Position numbers and translations under genes: made by a program. The notes below the pieces were generated by a model, which did not search any database, was not told the origin of the DNA, and worked only from the letters and a program-made list of their open reading frames with translations. This document shows, piece after piece, positions 1 to 9,135 of a stretch of DNA of 64,000 nt; position 1 is the stretch's first letter; each line of letters begins with the position of its first letter. The DNA lies in contig JAKQDD010000079.1 in assembly GCA_029556615.1 (NCBI GenBank), positions 62,001 through 126,000 on the forward strand, written 5' to 3'. The DNA is from Verrucomicrobiota bacterium (lineage in GTDB: Bacteria; Verrucomicrobiota; Verrucomicrobiia; Limisphaerales; J093).

Positions 1-209
1 TGATGCTGGATCAGATGGTCGAGCGGCTGGATCCGCGCGAGCGGACCATACTCCGGTATCGGTTTGGCCTGGACGGCGGCACGGAGCGGACGCTCGAGGA
101 GGTGGGCGAACACTTTGGGGTCACCCGCGAGCGGATCCGCCAGATCCAGAACCAGGCGCTGGCGAAGCTCCGCCTGATGATTCAGAAACTGGAAGGCAAG
201 AAGCGTTGA
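1..209 (+). CDS. rpoD: Primary sigma factor, C-terminal fragment (region 4)
   Basis: Only the last 68 or so residues are in the window; the gene starts upstream. The fragment is sigma-70 region 4: [15 protein letters not shown] is the helix leading into a helix-turn-helix, and the recognition helix [18 protein letters not shown] contacts the -35 box. The segment [11 protein letters not shown] and the ending [15 protein letters not shown] are typical of the housekeeping sigma factor rather than an ECF sigma. It recruits RNA polymerase to promoters in the cytoplasm. An alternative group 2 sigma (RpoS-like) cannot be ruled out from region 4 alone. Confidence 0.85.
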   Translation, partial: MLDQMVERLDPRERTILRYRFGLDGGTERTLEEVGEHFGVTRERIRQIQNQALAKLRLMIQKLEGKKR

Positions 210-231
210 GCCGGCGTGCGCCCGACATCCC

Positions 232-765
232 ATGACCTCGACCCCCACCCTGACTGAGATCCGACAGGCCATCCGCAACGTGCCGGATTTTCCGAAGCCG
301 GGCATTCAATTCAAGGACATCACGCCGGTGCTGGCGGACTTCCGGTTATTCGGGGCCTGCGTGGACTTCCTGACATCGGGGCACGCACCGGGGTCGATCG
401 ACGCGGTGGCGGGGATTGACGCCCGCGGCTTCATCTTCGCCGCGGCCGCGGCGGTCCGGCTGGGGACAGGTTTCATTCCCATCCGGAAGCAGGGGAAGCT
501 GCCGTACCGGACGATCGAGGAGAGCTACGAGCTCGAGTACGGATCGGCGACGATTGCGGTGCACGCGGACGCGGCGCGGCCGGGGAGCCGGGTGTTGTTG
601 TTGGACGATCTGCTGGCGACGGGGGGGACGGCGGGGGCGGCGGTGGCGTTGCTTCGGCGTCTGGGAGCGGAGGTGGTCGAGGCGGGGTTCCTGATCGAGC
701 TGTCGTTTCTCGGGGGGCGCCGGCGCCTGGGGGGGTGTCCGGTGCGGACGCAGATTGTCTACTAG
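232..765 (+). CDS. apt: Adenine phosphoribosyltransferase
   Basis: Converts adenine and PRPP to AMP in purine salvage. The 177-residue length matches bacterial Apt. Seen are the substrate segment GIDARGFIFAAAAA, the flexible loop RKQGKLPYRT, and the PRPP-binding signature VLLLDDLLATGGTA near residues 122-136. The protein opens with EIRQAIRNVPDFPKPGIQFKDITPVL, the usual Apt N-terminus, which supports the ATG at 232. It lies 22 bp after the sigma factor gene. Its TAG stop (763-765) is formed by the first bases of an interspersed repeat, so the last residues IVY may be close to a repeat-imposed end. Confidence 0.95.
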   Translation: MTSTPTLTEIRQAIRNVPDFPKPGIQFKDITPVLADFRLFGACVDFLTSGHAPGSIDAVAGIDARGFIFAAAAAVRLGTGFIPIRKQGKLPYRTIEESYELEYGSATIAVHADAARPGSRVLLLDDLLATGGTAGAAVALLRRLGAEVVEAGFLIELSFLGGRRRLGGCPVRTQIVY

Positions 766-943
766 AGTCCTCGACTTGTGGAATATGGGGTCAACAGGTC
801 AAGTTTGGCCCCTGCGGCTCCCAACCCACCCTCCCGCCTTCGAGCACTCTACATTAGCGAGGCGCGGAAGAGAGGGTGGGCAAGCACAGCAGGGTCTTTA
901 TGAGCCTGAGGGCTCGACTGGGTCTGAGGCGGCGCCTCGCTAG
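762..943. repeat. CTAG-bounded interspersed repeat, full-length copy A
   Basis: A 182-bp element that starts CTAGAGTCCTCGACTTG and ends GCGCCTCGCTAG. It has two parts. The first runs from AGAGTCCTCGAC to an imperfect inverse near 840-851. The second runs from TTAGCGAGGCGCG near 854 to its inverse at 930-943. The left CTAG contains the apt stop codon and the right CTAG contains, in reverse, the stop codon of the next gene. Copies with the same layout lie at 9632-9812 and 14222-14399. Confidence 0.85.
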
Positions 944-2154
944 TCCTGGTTATCCGCCCGGACGGCATCGCGCAATTCGTCGAGGAACATTGGGAGGGCG
1001 GACTCGACGCGGTTCCAGTTGGGGATGAGCGTGGAGGAGAGCGGGTCGCGGAGGTAGGCTTCGGTGGCGTTGCGGATGCTGCGGACGAAGGTGGCGACGG
1101 CGTTTTCCTCTTCGTGCCGCGGGTAGGTGAGGCCGTTGATGGTGGCATCGCCGGCGTAGAACCGGAGGGTATCCTCCGCCTGTCGTGCGTAGGCGCTGAG
1201 GAGGGTGTCGAAGACGCCGGTATCGAGTTTGATGCCTTCGGCGGCCATGCGGCGGAAGAAGGACTTGACGATATCGCAGGCCATTTTGTTGAGGCCTCGC
1301 TCACTGTCGCGAGGGGAGAGCTCCTGGTGTTTGTGCTCGTAGTTACCGCAGAGCTCGGACTGGCAGATGGCGCGGGGCGAGCTATTGCGGAAGACCTCGC
1401 CGAGCATGCCGACTTCGAGCGCCCAGTCGTGCGGGATCCGGACCCTTCGCACGAGATCGGTATCCAGCGCCATCTCGCCGGCGAGGGGGTATCGGAAGGT
1501 ATCCATGTAGACGAGGTAGGGGTGCTGACCGACGATGCTCTTGAGGGCGCGGATGAGCGGGGTTACGAGGAGTCGCATGACCCGGCCGTTCAAGTGATCG
1601 GTGACGCGGGCGTAATAGCCTTTGCAGAAATCGAAGCCCAGGGCGGGGTGGGCAACGGGGTAGCAGAGCCGGGCCAGCAATTCGCGGCTGTACGTGACGA
1701 TGTCGCAGTCATGCACCGCCACCATGCGGGCCTGTTCGCTGGCGAGGACATAGCCGAAGCAGATCCACACATTGCGGCCCTTGCCGCCGGCTCCGGGATC
1801 GAGGCCCGCCTGTTCGAGCTTGCGGAACGCGGCCTGCATTCTTGGGCCATCGTTCCAGAGGAGGATGGGTTTGCGGGGCATGCTCGAGAAGCAATGCCGC
1901 GCCTTGTGCCAGGGTCGCACACTCCGCGCGCCGTCGATGCCGACGATGATCTGGTTGAGGTACCGGACGCGGGCGAGTTCGCGGAGGATGCCCTTGAGGG
2001 CCCGGGATCCGACCTCATTGACGTGGCAGGGCAGGACGAGGGCGATGGGTGTTTCCTGGGCGTAGCGCTCGAGCTCGAGCTCGAGCTGGGACAGATTGGC
2101 GGTCGCGAGCCGGTGGAGGGTTGCGATGGCTCCCGTCTGGAAGAAGTCAGACAT
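940..2154 (-). CDS. GT81-like glycosyltransferase (glucosyl-3-phosphoglycerate synthase type)
   Basis: 404 residues in the GT-A fold. Seen are the nucleotide-sugar core LVLPCHVNEVGSRALKGIL, the metal-binding DXD-type motif HDCDIVT, the acceptor region DFCKGYYARVTDHLNGRV, and HDWALEVGMLGEVF. This layout (K-G/S-Y-Y/F-x-R, then G-R-V, then a late E-x-G-L/M-L) is that of GpgS/MpgS-like enzymes, which move a sugar from NDP-sugar to 3-phosphoglycerate. Sugar and acceptor are inferred. It is divergent from a GT4-HAD-GT4 gene row starting at 2397, which supports a role in glycosylglycerate compatible-solute synthesis. The reverse TAG stop lies inside the repeat ending at 943. Confidence 0.75.
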   Translation of the reverse strand: MSDFFQTGAIATLHRLATANLSQLELELERYAQETPIALVLPCHVNEVGSRALKGILRELARVRYLNQIIVGIDGARSVRPWHKARHCFSSMPRKPILLWNDGPRMQAAFRKLEQAGLDPGAGGKGRNVWICFGYVLASEQARMVAVHDCDIVTYSRELLARLCYPVAHPALGFDFCKGYYARVTDHLNGRVMRLLVTPLIRALKSIVGQHPYLVYMDTFRYPLAGEMALDTDLVRRVRIPHDWALEVGMLGEVFRNSSPRAICQSELCGNYEHKHQELSPRDSERGLNKMACDIVKSFFRRMAAEGIKLDTGVFDTLLSAYARQAEDTLRFYAGDATINGLTYPRHEEENAVATFVRSIRNATEAYLRDPLSSTLIPNWNRVESALPMFLDELRDAVRADNQD

Positions 2155-2396
2155 GCTTATGCAATCTCCGGAGAATCATCGTGCCATGGCGACTTGGCTT
2201 TCGGATGGCGGCCCGACCACCCGGTTGACCTCCGGCGACACGCATCACCGGACCCACGGCTTGAGAGCGACCGTCGTCTCGAGAGGGTCCGATCATCCCT
2301 CCGGGGGGCCGGGGGCGTCAAGGCGGGATTGGGAGATTCGGGATTTAAAGCCGACGAAATGCTTCGATCCGCGGAGGGTTGGATGGTAATCTTCGA

Positions 2397-3968
2397 ATGC
2401 GCATGGTTTTGCTCATCGTGCATCATCATTTTCGACCGGGGGGCGTGCGTCGCGTGATTGAAGTGGCGACGCCGGCGCTGGTCGAGCACTGGCCGGAACC
2501 GGTCCGGCTGGTGCGGTTGGTTTCGGGCGAGGCGCCGGAGGCTGGCTGGCTTCGGCATTTCAGGCGGGAGCTGCGGGGGACGCGGGTCGACGTGGTGATC
2601 GAGCCGGCGTTGGGCTATCTCGCGGACCAACGGTTGACGGGCGAGCGTTTGCAGCAGCGGCTGTCGGCGGCGGTGCGTGGGCTTCTGGATGGCGGGTGGG
2701 GCGAGCCGGTGCTGGTGTGGGCCCACAACCTGGGTTTGGGGCGGAACCCGTACCTGTCGCGGGAGCTGACGCTCGAGTGTGACCGGAGGTCGACTCTGCT
2801 GGTGGCGCATCATCACGATTGGTGGTTTGAGAATCGGTGGCAGCATTATGCGGCGCTGCGCGAGCCCGGGTTTCGGAGGCTGGACGCGATGGCGGACGCG
2901 GTCTTGGGGAATTCCGGGTGGATCATCCAGGTGGCGATCAACCGGGCGGATGCGGCGGTGTTGGGGAGGCACTATCCGGGATTGTCGGGGTGGCTGCCGA
3001 ATCCGGTGGACCCTGGGAATCCGCCCGCGCGGGAGCGGGTGGATCGGGCGCGACGGTGGTTTGGGGATCGGCTGGGCGAGGAGGCGCCGGTGTGGCTGGT
3101 GCCGGCGCGGCTGTTGCGGCGCAAGAATCTGGCGGAGGCGTTATTGTTGACGCGCTGGCTGCGGCCGGAGGCGTGGCTCGTGACGACGGGGGGTGCGAGC
3201 TCGGCCGAGGAGCGTGCGTATGCGGACGCTTTGGCCGAGGCCGCCCGGGCGCACGGGTGGCGTTTGCGCCTTGGGATACTGGCGGCGGGAGAATCGACGG
3301 CGCCCCAGGTATCGGAGCTGATGGGGGCGAGTGAGGCGGTGCTGTTGACTTCGCTGCAGGAGGGGTTTGGGTTGCCGTATCTCGAGGCGGTGGCGGTGCG
3401 GCGGCCGCTGATTGCACGTCGGGTGCCGCTGGTGGCGCCGGATCTGGCGCAGTTCGGGTTTCGTTTTCCGCAGATGTACCGGGAGATTGGGATCGATCCG
3501 TCGCTTTTTGACTGGGCGGGGGAGAGGGATCGGCAGGCGAAGGCGTTTCGGGAGTGGAGGCGTCAGATGCCGAGAGCGGTGCGGCGGCATGTTGGGGAGC
3601 CGGCGGTGCTGGCGGCGGGGAGGAATCCGTGTCGGGTTCCGTTCAGCCGGCTTTCGCTGACGGCCCAGCTCGAGGTGCTGGCGCAGCCGGTCGAGGTTTC
3701 GTGGAGGCGCTGTGCGGCGGCCAATCGTTTTCTGGTGCGGTGGCGGGAGCGGGCCCGTGCGGGGCGTCTCGAGGTGAGTTCCTGGCCGCGGTCGGCGAGT
3801 CGCTGGCTTGGGGGTGCGGCGTATGCCCGGCGGTTTCTCGAGTTGGCTGGGCTGGGGGCTGGCCGGCGGCCCGTTCGGGATGCCGGGCGAAGGGCCCAGC
3901 AGGCGCTTTTGGACCGGAAGCTTCGCGCCGAGAATATTTATCCGCTATTATGGAGAGCCCGCCTGTGA
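2397..3968 (+). CDS. GT4-like glycosyltransferase, long form
   Basis: About 523 residues with a GT-B layout. The N-terminal half starts VLLIVHHHFRPGGVRRVIE; a middle linker contains HHHDWWFENRW. The C-terminal half has the donor-site motif EGFGLPYLEA of retaining GT4 enzymes near residues 322-331. The frame is open from a TTG at 2379; ATG 2397 or 2403 starts just before the first beta strand and is preferred. The last 150 residues are Arg/Ala-rich and not typical of GT4. It overlaps the downstream HAD gene, so they are probably co-transcribed. It shares the HHHD feature with the GT4 at 4687, so the two may act on related substrates. Confidence 0.7.
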   Translation: MRMVLLIVHHHFRPGGVRRVIEVATPALVEHWPEPVRLVRLVSGEAPEAGWLRHFRRELRGTRVDVVIEPALGYLADQRLTGERLQQRLSAAVRGLLDGGWGEPVLVWAHNLGLGRNPYLSRELTLECDRRSTLLVAHHHDWWFENRWQHYAALREPGFRRLDAMADAVLGNSGWIIQVAINRADAAVLGRHYPGLSGWLPNPVDPGNPPARERVDRARRWFGDRLGEEAPVWLVPARLLRRKNLAEALLLTRWLRPEAWLVTTGGASSAEERAYADALAEAARAHGWRLRLGILAAGESTAPQVSELMGASEAVLLTSLQEGFGLPYLEAVAVRRPLIARRVPLVAPDLAQFGFRFPQMYREIGIDPSLFDWAGERDRQAKAFREWRRQMPRAVRRHVGEPAVLAAGRNPCRVPFSRLSLTAQLEVLAQPVEVSWRRCAAANRFLVRWRERARAGRLEVSSWPRSASRWLGGAAYARRFLELAGLGAGRRPVRDAGRRAQQALLDRKLRAENIYPLLWRARL

Positions 3969-4690
3969 AGCCGCGTGTGGTGTTATTTGACGTGTACGGG
4001 ACGCTGCTTGAGGTGGGGCCGCCGCCGCCGGACGCGGAGTTGCGGTGGCGAGGGTGTTATCGCGATCGGTTTGGGCGGGAGCCGCGGCTGAACCGGCTTG
4101 AGTTCACGATCGCATGCCAGCGGGCGATCGTGCGGGATCACGAGGCGGCTCAAGCCCTTGGGATTCGCTGGCCGGAGGTGCAATGGCCGGCGATTGTGGC
4201 CGAAGTGATTCCGGAGCTGACGCGGCTCAGCCGGGAGGAGCGGGACGAGTTCCTGTATGAGCAGATCCAGACTGGGCGGACGGTCCGGCTGGCTCCCGGG
4301 GCGGCGGAGATTCTGCGTTGGCTTCGGGAGCAGGGTCTGTTGCTGGGGGTGATCTCGAATGCGCAGGCCTACACGGTGCGGGAGCTGCGGGAGGCTCTTG
4401 ACGCCGAAGGTCTGGCGATGTCGTTGTTCGAGAGCGGCCTTTGTTTCTGGTCTTTCGAGCACGGTTTCAGCAAGCCGGATCCGCACGTGTTCCGGGTGCT
4501 GGCAGCCCGGCTGCAGTCGGCGGGGGTTTGTCCGTCGGGTGTGGTGATGGTTGGGGACCGTCGGGACAACGACACGGGTCCGGCGGAGAGGTTTGGGTGG
4601 CGGACGTGGCTGATGGGGCCTCCGGCGGGGGGGGATTGGCTGGGGTTCCGCGTTTGGCTGTCGAGCGGGTTATCGGTCTGCGGGGTATGA
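3965..4690 (+). CDS. HAD-family phosphatase
   Basis: About 241 residues. Motif I DVYGTLLEV (normally DxDxT; here D-V-Y-G-T) is at the N-terminus, motif II ISNAQAY is mid-protein, and motif III/IV SKPDPHVF...MVGDRRDND lies near the end. The cap is helical (subfamily I). Position 2 of the DxDxT motif is Tyr instead of Asp, as in haloacid dehalogenase-type members, so phosphatase activity is inferred from context. GTG 3965 has GGAGA eight bases upstream and overlaps the preceding stop as GTGA; ATG 3950 is the alternative. The stop overlaps the next gene as ATGA. In the cluster it would fit removal of phosphate from a sugar-phosphoglycerate. Confidence 0.8.
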   Translation: MKPRVVLFDVYGTLLEVGPPPPDAELRWRGCYRDRFGREPRLNRLEFTIACQRAIVRDHEAAQALGIRWPEVQWPAIVAEVIPELTRLSREERDEFLYEQIQTGRTVRLAPGAAEILRWLREQGLLLGVISNAQAYTVRELREALDAEGLAMSLFESGLCFWSFEHGFSKPDPHVFRVLAARLQSAGVCPSGVVMVGDRRDNDTGPAERFGWRTWLMGPPAGGDWLGFRVWLSSGLSVCGV

Positions 4691-5976
4691 GCACCTGTTT
4701 ACTGACGACGGGGGCGCCGCGGCGGATCGGGTTCATCTCGACGCGGTTGCAGGGGACGGACGGGGTGACGCTCGAGGCGCGCAAGTGGGCGCGCGTCCTC
4801 GAGGGGATGGGGCACACCTGCTATTGGATGGCGGGTCTGTTGGATGCTCCGGTTGAGAGGAGCCATTTGGCGCCGTTGGCGCACTTCAATCATCCCGAAG
4901 TATCAGGGTTGCAGGAGCGACTGTTTTCGGTGACGTCGCGGAGCCGGGCGGTGACGCAGCAGATCCAATCGATCAAGGAGCGGCTGAAGGATGAGATTTA
5001 CCAGTTCCTGGATCGGTTTGGGATCGAGGTGGTGGTGCCGGAGAACATCCTGGCGATTCCGATGCACGTGCCGCTGGGGCTGGCGATGACGGAAGTGATC
5101 GCGGAGCTGGCGTTGCCGGTGATTGCGCACCATCATGATTTCGCCTGGGAGCGGGAGCGGTTTGCGCTGAGCGGGGTGAACGACTATCTCCAGGCGGCCT
5201 TTCCTCCCCTGCTGCACGGGATCGAGCACGTGGTGATCAACTCGCTGCAGCAGAAGGAGCTGGCGCGCCGGCTGGGCATTCCCTCCCAGGTGATTCCCAA
5301 CGTCCTGGACTTTGGAACGCCCCCTCCCGGACTGGACGACTACAACCGGGATTTGCGCCGGGAGATCGGGTTGCGGGACGACGACTGGCTGATCCTGCAG
5401 CCGACGCGGGTGGTTCAGCGCAAGGGAATCGAGCATGCCGTGGAGCTGGTGCGGCGTCTGGACGATCCCCGGGCGGTGCTGGTGATTTCGCATCCGGCGG
5501 GGGACGAAGGGAACGCCTACATGGCGATGCTGCACGACCGGATTACGGATGCGGGGATTGATGTGCGGTTCATTGCCGACCGTGTGGGGGAGGTGCGGGG
5601 CATGACGGCCGAGGGGCAGAAGGTGTACACGCTCTTCGACGTGTATCCGCATGCGGATCTGGTGACGTATCCGAGCCACTACGAAGGTTTTGGGAATGCG
5701 TTTCTCGAGGCGGTGTATTTTGGCAAGCCGGTGGTGGTCAACACGTATGCTGTCTACGCACGGGACCTGGATCCCTTGGGGTTCAAGACCATCAAGCTGC
5801 CGCAACTGGTGACCCGGGAGGTGGTCGAGCAGGTGCGGGTGGTGCTGGGGAATGAAGGGTTGCGACGCGACTGGGCGACGTCGAACTACGCGGTGGCGTT
5901 GAAGTACTTCTCCTATGCGGTGGCCCGCCGCAAGCTGGCGGCGCGACTGGCGAATCTCTTTGGCGAGGGCGTGTGA
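4687..5976 (+). CDS. GT4 family glycosyltransferase (MggA-like candidate)
   Basis: 429 residues, GT-B fold. It opens RIGFISTRLQGTDGVTLEARKWA, a glycine-rich donor/acceptor loop. The middle has HHHDFAWERERF and VIPNVLDF. The C-terminal nucleotide-sugar domain has QPTRVVQRKGIEHAVELV and the E-x7-E element EGFGNAFLEAVYFGKPVVVN. The ATG overlaps the HAD stop by four bases, implying translational coupling. With a GT81-like synthase and a HAD phosphatase alongside, a mannosylglucosyl-3-phosphoglycerate synthase role is plausible but not shown by sequence alone. Other GT4 substrates remain possible. Confidence 0.75.
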   Translation: MSTCLLTTGAPRRIGFISTRLQGTDGVTLEARKWARVLEGMGHTCYWMAGLLDAPVERSHLAPLAHFNHPEVSGLQERLFSVTSRSRAVTQQIQSIKERLKDEIYQFLDRFGIEVVVPENILAIPMHVPLGLAMTEVIAELALPVIAHHHDFAWERERFALSGVNDYLQAAFPPLLHGIEHVVINSLQQKELARRLGIPSQVIPNVLDFGTPPPGLDDYNRDLRREIGLRDDDWLILQPTRVVQRKGIEHAVELVRRLDDPRAVLVISHPAGDEGNAYMAMLHDRITDAGIDVRFIADRVGEVRGMTAEGQKVYTLFDVYPHADLVTYPSHYEGFGNAFLEAVYFGKPVVVNTYAVYARDLDPLGFKTIKLPQLVTREVVEQVRVVLGNEGLRRDWATSNYAVALKYFSYAVARRKLAARLANLFGEGV

Positions 5977-6066
5977 CGCGAGCAAGGCTCAGGGGTCCGG
6001 AATAACCGTTGCGCGGTGGGGGCGGAGGCCGCAGAATTCCCGGCTTTGCGGATTTGAGGGACGACG

Positions 6067-6942
6067 ATGCAGACACTGATTGCGAAAGCGGAAACCCTGC
6101 TCGAGGCGCTGCCGTACATTCAGAAGTACAGCGGCGCCACCTTCGTGATCAAGTATGGGGGGAGCTTCATGGACTCGCCGGATCCTGCGGTGCGGCAGGG
6201 GGTGGCGCGGGACCTGGTGTTCTTGGAGGCTGTCGAGATCAACCCGGTGGTGGTCCATGGGGGCGGGAAGGCGATCACTCGCGCGATGGAGGCGGCGGGG
6301 CTCGAGTCCCGGTTTATCCAGGGCCAGCGGGTGACGGATGCGGCGACGGTGCGGGTGGTCGACGAGGTCTTGTCGCGGCAGATCAACCCGGAGGTGGTGA
6401 CGGCGATCAACTCGCTGGGGGGGGTGGCGCGGGGGTTTGCGGGCACGGAGATTTTCACTTGTCAGAAGCTGGTGATGAGCGACGAATTGGGGGCGGAGGT
6501 GGATTTGGGCCATGTGGGCGAGGTGACGGGGGTGAACACGGCGCCGCTGCTCGAGTGCATCGGGAAGGGGATCACGCCCGTGATCAGCCCGACGGCGCGG
6601 GGTGCTGACGGCCAGGTCTACAACTGCAACGCGGACGTGGCGGCGGCGCGGGTGGCGATCGCGCTTCGGGCGCGGCGATTGGTGTTCATGAGCGATGTGC
6701 CGGGGCTATTGAAGGACCCGCGGGACCCGGGGTCGGTGCTGCCGCACCTTCGCGTGGCGGAGGTGAGCGATCTCCAGCGGGGGGGCGTGATCGACCGGGG
6801 CATGATCCCGAAGACCGACAGTGCGGCGGCGGCGATCCGGGCCGGCGTGGACAAGGTCTCGTTCGTGGACGGGCGGCTTCCGCACGCGGTGCTCCTCGAG
6901 ATTTTCACCGACGAAGGCGTTGGCACGGAGGTCGTGCTTTGA
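6067..6942 (+). CDS. argB: Acetylglutamate kinase
   Basis: Phosphorylates N-acetylglutamate in the second step of arginine synthesis. 291 residues, amino-acid-kinase fold. Seen are FVIKYGGSFMDS (ATP site lysine and glycine loop), VVVHGGGKAI (acetylglutamate loop), the central VYNCNADVAAARVAIALRA and MSDVPGLLKDP. The N-terminal helix region LIAKAETLLEALPYIQKYSG resembles that of arginine-sensitive hexameric NAGKs, so feedback inhibition is likely. argD follows 52 bp downstream, so the two are probably one transcription unit. Confidence 0.97.
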   Translation: MQTLIAKAETLLEALPYIQKYSGATFVIKYGGSFMDSPDPAVRQGVARDLVFLEAVEINPVVVHGGGKAITRAMEAAGLESRFIQGQRVTDAATVRVVDEVLSRQINPEVVTAINSLGGVARGFAGTEIFTCQKLVMSDELGAEVDLGHVGEVTGVNTAPLLECIGKGITPVISPTARGADGQVYNCNADVAAARVAIALRARRLVFMSDVPGLLKDPRDPGSVLPHLRVAEVSDLQRGGVIDRGMIPKTDSAAAAIRAGVDKVSFVDGRLPHAVLLEIFTDEGVGTEVVL

Positions 6943-6994
6943 GTCGTCGGGTGCTTTAATGCCGCGGCCCGCTCGGGTGCGGTGAGTTTGACCC

Positions 6995-8281
6995 ATGAAA
7001 GACGTTGTTCCTCCGCCTCCGCCCATCGTTCACAACCCGCTCGAGACGGTGCTTGAGCTGTTTCGGCAGTACGTGGTTCCGAGCTACGGCCGTTTTGATC
7101 TCGCGTTTGTGCGGGGGGCAGGCCGTCACCTATGGGATGTAGCGGGCCGGCGTTATCTGGATCTGGGGAGCGGGATTGCGGTTTGTTCGCTGGGCCATGC
7201 GCATCCCGAGATCACGCAGGCGCTCGTCGAGCAATCCCAGCGCCTGGTGCACATTTCGAACCTGTACTATCACGAGCCGCAGGGGCGGTTAGCGGCGGGC
7301 CTGGTGCGGCATTTGGCTGCCGGCAAGGTGTTCTTCTCGAACTCGGGCGGCGAGGCCAACGAGGGTCTGTTCAAGCTGGCGCGCCGATTCGGTCACGAGG
7401 AGGGCCGGTATGAGATCCTGACGGCGAAGCACTCGTTTCACGGCCGCACGCTGGCGGGCATTTCGGCCACGGGCCAGGAGAAGGTGAAGCGGGGTTTCGA
7501 GCCGATGGTGGCCGGGTTCCGGCACGTGGCGTTCAACGATCTCGAGGCCATGCGCGAGGCGCTGTCGCCGGCCACCGCGGCGATTCTGATCGAGGGGATC
7601 CAGGGCGAGGGGGGGATCACGCCGGCGACGGCCGACTACCTGCTGGGGCTTCGGGCTTTGTGCGACGAGCGCCGGTTGCTGTTGTTGATGGACGGCGTGC
7701 AGTGCGGGTATTTCCGGAGCGGTCGATTTCAGAGCTTCCAGCGGATCCTCGAGGGGGTTCGCGGGGGTGAGACCTTCATGCCGGACGGCGTGTCGATGGC
7801 GAAGTCGTTGGGCGGCGGTTTTCCGATTGGCGCGTTTTGGGTTCGGGAGCCGTATGCGGATCTGCTCGGGCCGGGGATGCACGCGACGACCTTTGGTGGG
7901 ACGCCGTTGGCCTGTGCCGTGGCGTTGAAGGTACTTGAGATCGTGGAACGGGACGGGCTGGCGGAGAACGCGCGTCAGCTGGGGGCATTCCTGCGGGACG
8001 GTCTCGAGGCGCTTGCCCGGGAGCATCCGCAGGTCATCCGGGCGGTTCGCGGGCTTGGACTGATGCTCGGGTTTGAGTTGGCTGACGGGATACCCGCGTT
8101 GGCGGGTGGGGAGAAGCCCGCCTCGATTCAGTGTGTGCATCGGCTGCACGCCGCCGGGGTTTTGACGGTGCCTTCGGGGGGCCACGTGATTCGGCTGCTG
8201 CCACCGTTGAACCTGACGCGGGGCGAGGCGGAGGAGGGATTAGCGTTGATCGCCGGCGTGGTGAGAGCGTTGGCGGGGTAG
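6995..8281 (+). CDS. argD: Acetylornithine/ornithine-type aminotransferase (class III, PLP)
   Basis: 428 residues. Class III aminotransferase features in order: YLDLGSGIAVCSLGHAHPEI, the phosphate-binding FFSNSGGEANEGLFKLAR, SFHGRTLAGISATGQ, LLLLMDGVQCGYFRSG (the Asp contacting the pyridine nitrogen), the Schiff-base lysine in SMAKSLGGGFPIGAF, and HATTFGGTPLACAVAL. It makes N-acetylornithine from the semialdehyde, using glutamate. The DGVQCG motif replaces the usual DEVQ(C/T)G. The proline-rich N-terminal stretch is unusual but short. Context with argB supports the arginine assignment over other class III enzymes. Confidence 0.92.
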   Translation: MKDVVPPPPPIVHNPLETVLELFRQYVVPSYGRFDLAFVRGAGRHLWDVAGRRYLDLGSGIAVCSLGHAHPEITQALVEQSQRLVHISNLYYHEPQGRLAAGLVRHLAAGKVFFSNSGGEANEGLFKLARRFGHEEGRYEILTAKHSFHGRTLAGISATGQEKVKRGFEPMVAGFRHVAFNDLEAMREALSPATAAILIEGIQGEGGITPATADYLLGLRALCDERRLLLLMDGVQCGYFRSGRFQSFQRILEGVRGGETFMPDGVSMAKSLGGGFPIGAFWVREPYADLLGPGMHATTFGGTPLACAVALKVLEIVERDGLAENARQLGAFLRDGLEALAREHPQVIRAVRGLGLMLGFELADGIPALAGGEKPASIQCVHRLHAAGVLTVPSGGHVIRLLPPLNLTRGEAEEGLALIAGVVRALAG

Positions 8282-8291
8282 AGGGTCCGGC

Positions 8292-9092
8292 TCAGAAGCC
8301 GATGGCGTTGGTGCGCCAGCGGTCGGTCAGGGCCCAGAGGTTGATGGGGCTGAAGGCCTTGCCGAAGCGGATGAACCGGGTGCTGCCATCGGCGAACATG
8401 TGATTGGACCCGCCGCCGCGGGAGTTCTTGACCGGGGCGGAATGCCGGGCCTGTTCGACCTCGGTGACGTCGTTGCCGACGCCTTCGAGGAAGTCCATGT
8501 AGTAATGGCCCGAACCGCTCTCCTTCTCGCCGAACAGAACGGTTTCCGTCGGGTTAAGGATGGCGCTGTCGCGGAGGGTCTTACCGGTGATGGCGCTCAT
8601 GCTGTAGTCGGCGCCCATCTGCTCCTGGAAGAAGTCGTTCCAGCCGTTGATGATGAAGCTGCGGGGGGCGGAATCGCCCCAGAAACGGTTGGTGCCGGCG
8701 TCGCCGGTCTTGGGAATACCGGGTCCGTCGCTGGCGCAGCGCAGGAGTTTCACGTCCTGGTAGTAGGGTCGGAGGCGTTCGGGCCAGCGGGGGCCGGTAT
8801 TGCCGTTGGAGCGCTCGGGGAACATCCCCTGGTAATCGTCGGCGTACATGGCGAGGGAGAAGCCGAGCTGGCGTTCGTTATTGGTGCAGGCGATGCGGCG
8901 TCCGACCTCTTTGGCGCGGCCGAGGGCGGGCAGGAGCATGGCGGCGAGGATGGCGATGATGGCGATGACCACGAGGAGCTCGATCAGGGTGAACGCGGTG
9001 CGCCCGTGGGAGCGGCAGCCCGGCTGGGTCCCGGCTGCGGAGCGCGCAATGTGCCCTTGAGGCTTTCCTGTAACCAAGACAGGGTGTCTCAT
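8292..9092 (-). CDS. Type II pseudopilin-like secreted protein
   Basis: About 266 residues. After a basic leader comes the prepilin cleavage/methylation signature [28 protein letters not shown], cut between Ala and Phe. The globular part contains [21 protein letters not shown] and a C-terminal [14 protein letters not shown], the layout of the large planctomycete/verrucomicrobial pseudopilin families. The minus-strand ATG at 9092 is chosen because the ORF extension to 9161 would put a long non-leader stretch in front of the signal. It is likely processed by a prepilin peptidase and anchored at the inner membrane. A second paralog lies at 26381-27226. Confidence 0.85.
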   Translation of the reverse strand: MRHPVLVTGKPQGHIARSAAGTQPGCRSHGRTAFTLIELLVVIAIIAILAAMLLPALGRAKEVGRRIACTNNERQLGFSLAMYADDYQGMFPERSNGNTGPRWPERLRPYYQDVKLLRCASDGPGIPKTGDAGTNRFWGDSAPRSFIINGWNDFFQEQMGADYSMSAITGKTLRDSAILNPTETVLFGEKESGSGHYYMDFLEGVGNDVTEVEQARHSAPVKNSRGGGSNHMFADGSTRFIRFGKAFSPINLWALTDRWRTNAIGF

Positions 9093-9135
9093 CGTCGAAT
9101 AAAGACGTTTGGCAACCGTCCAGTGGTTACCACCT

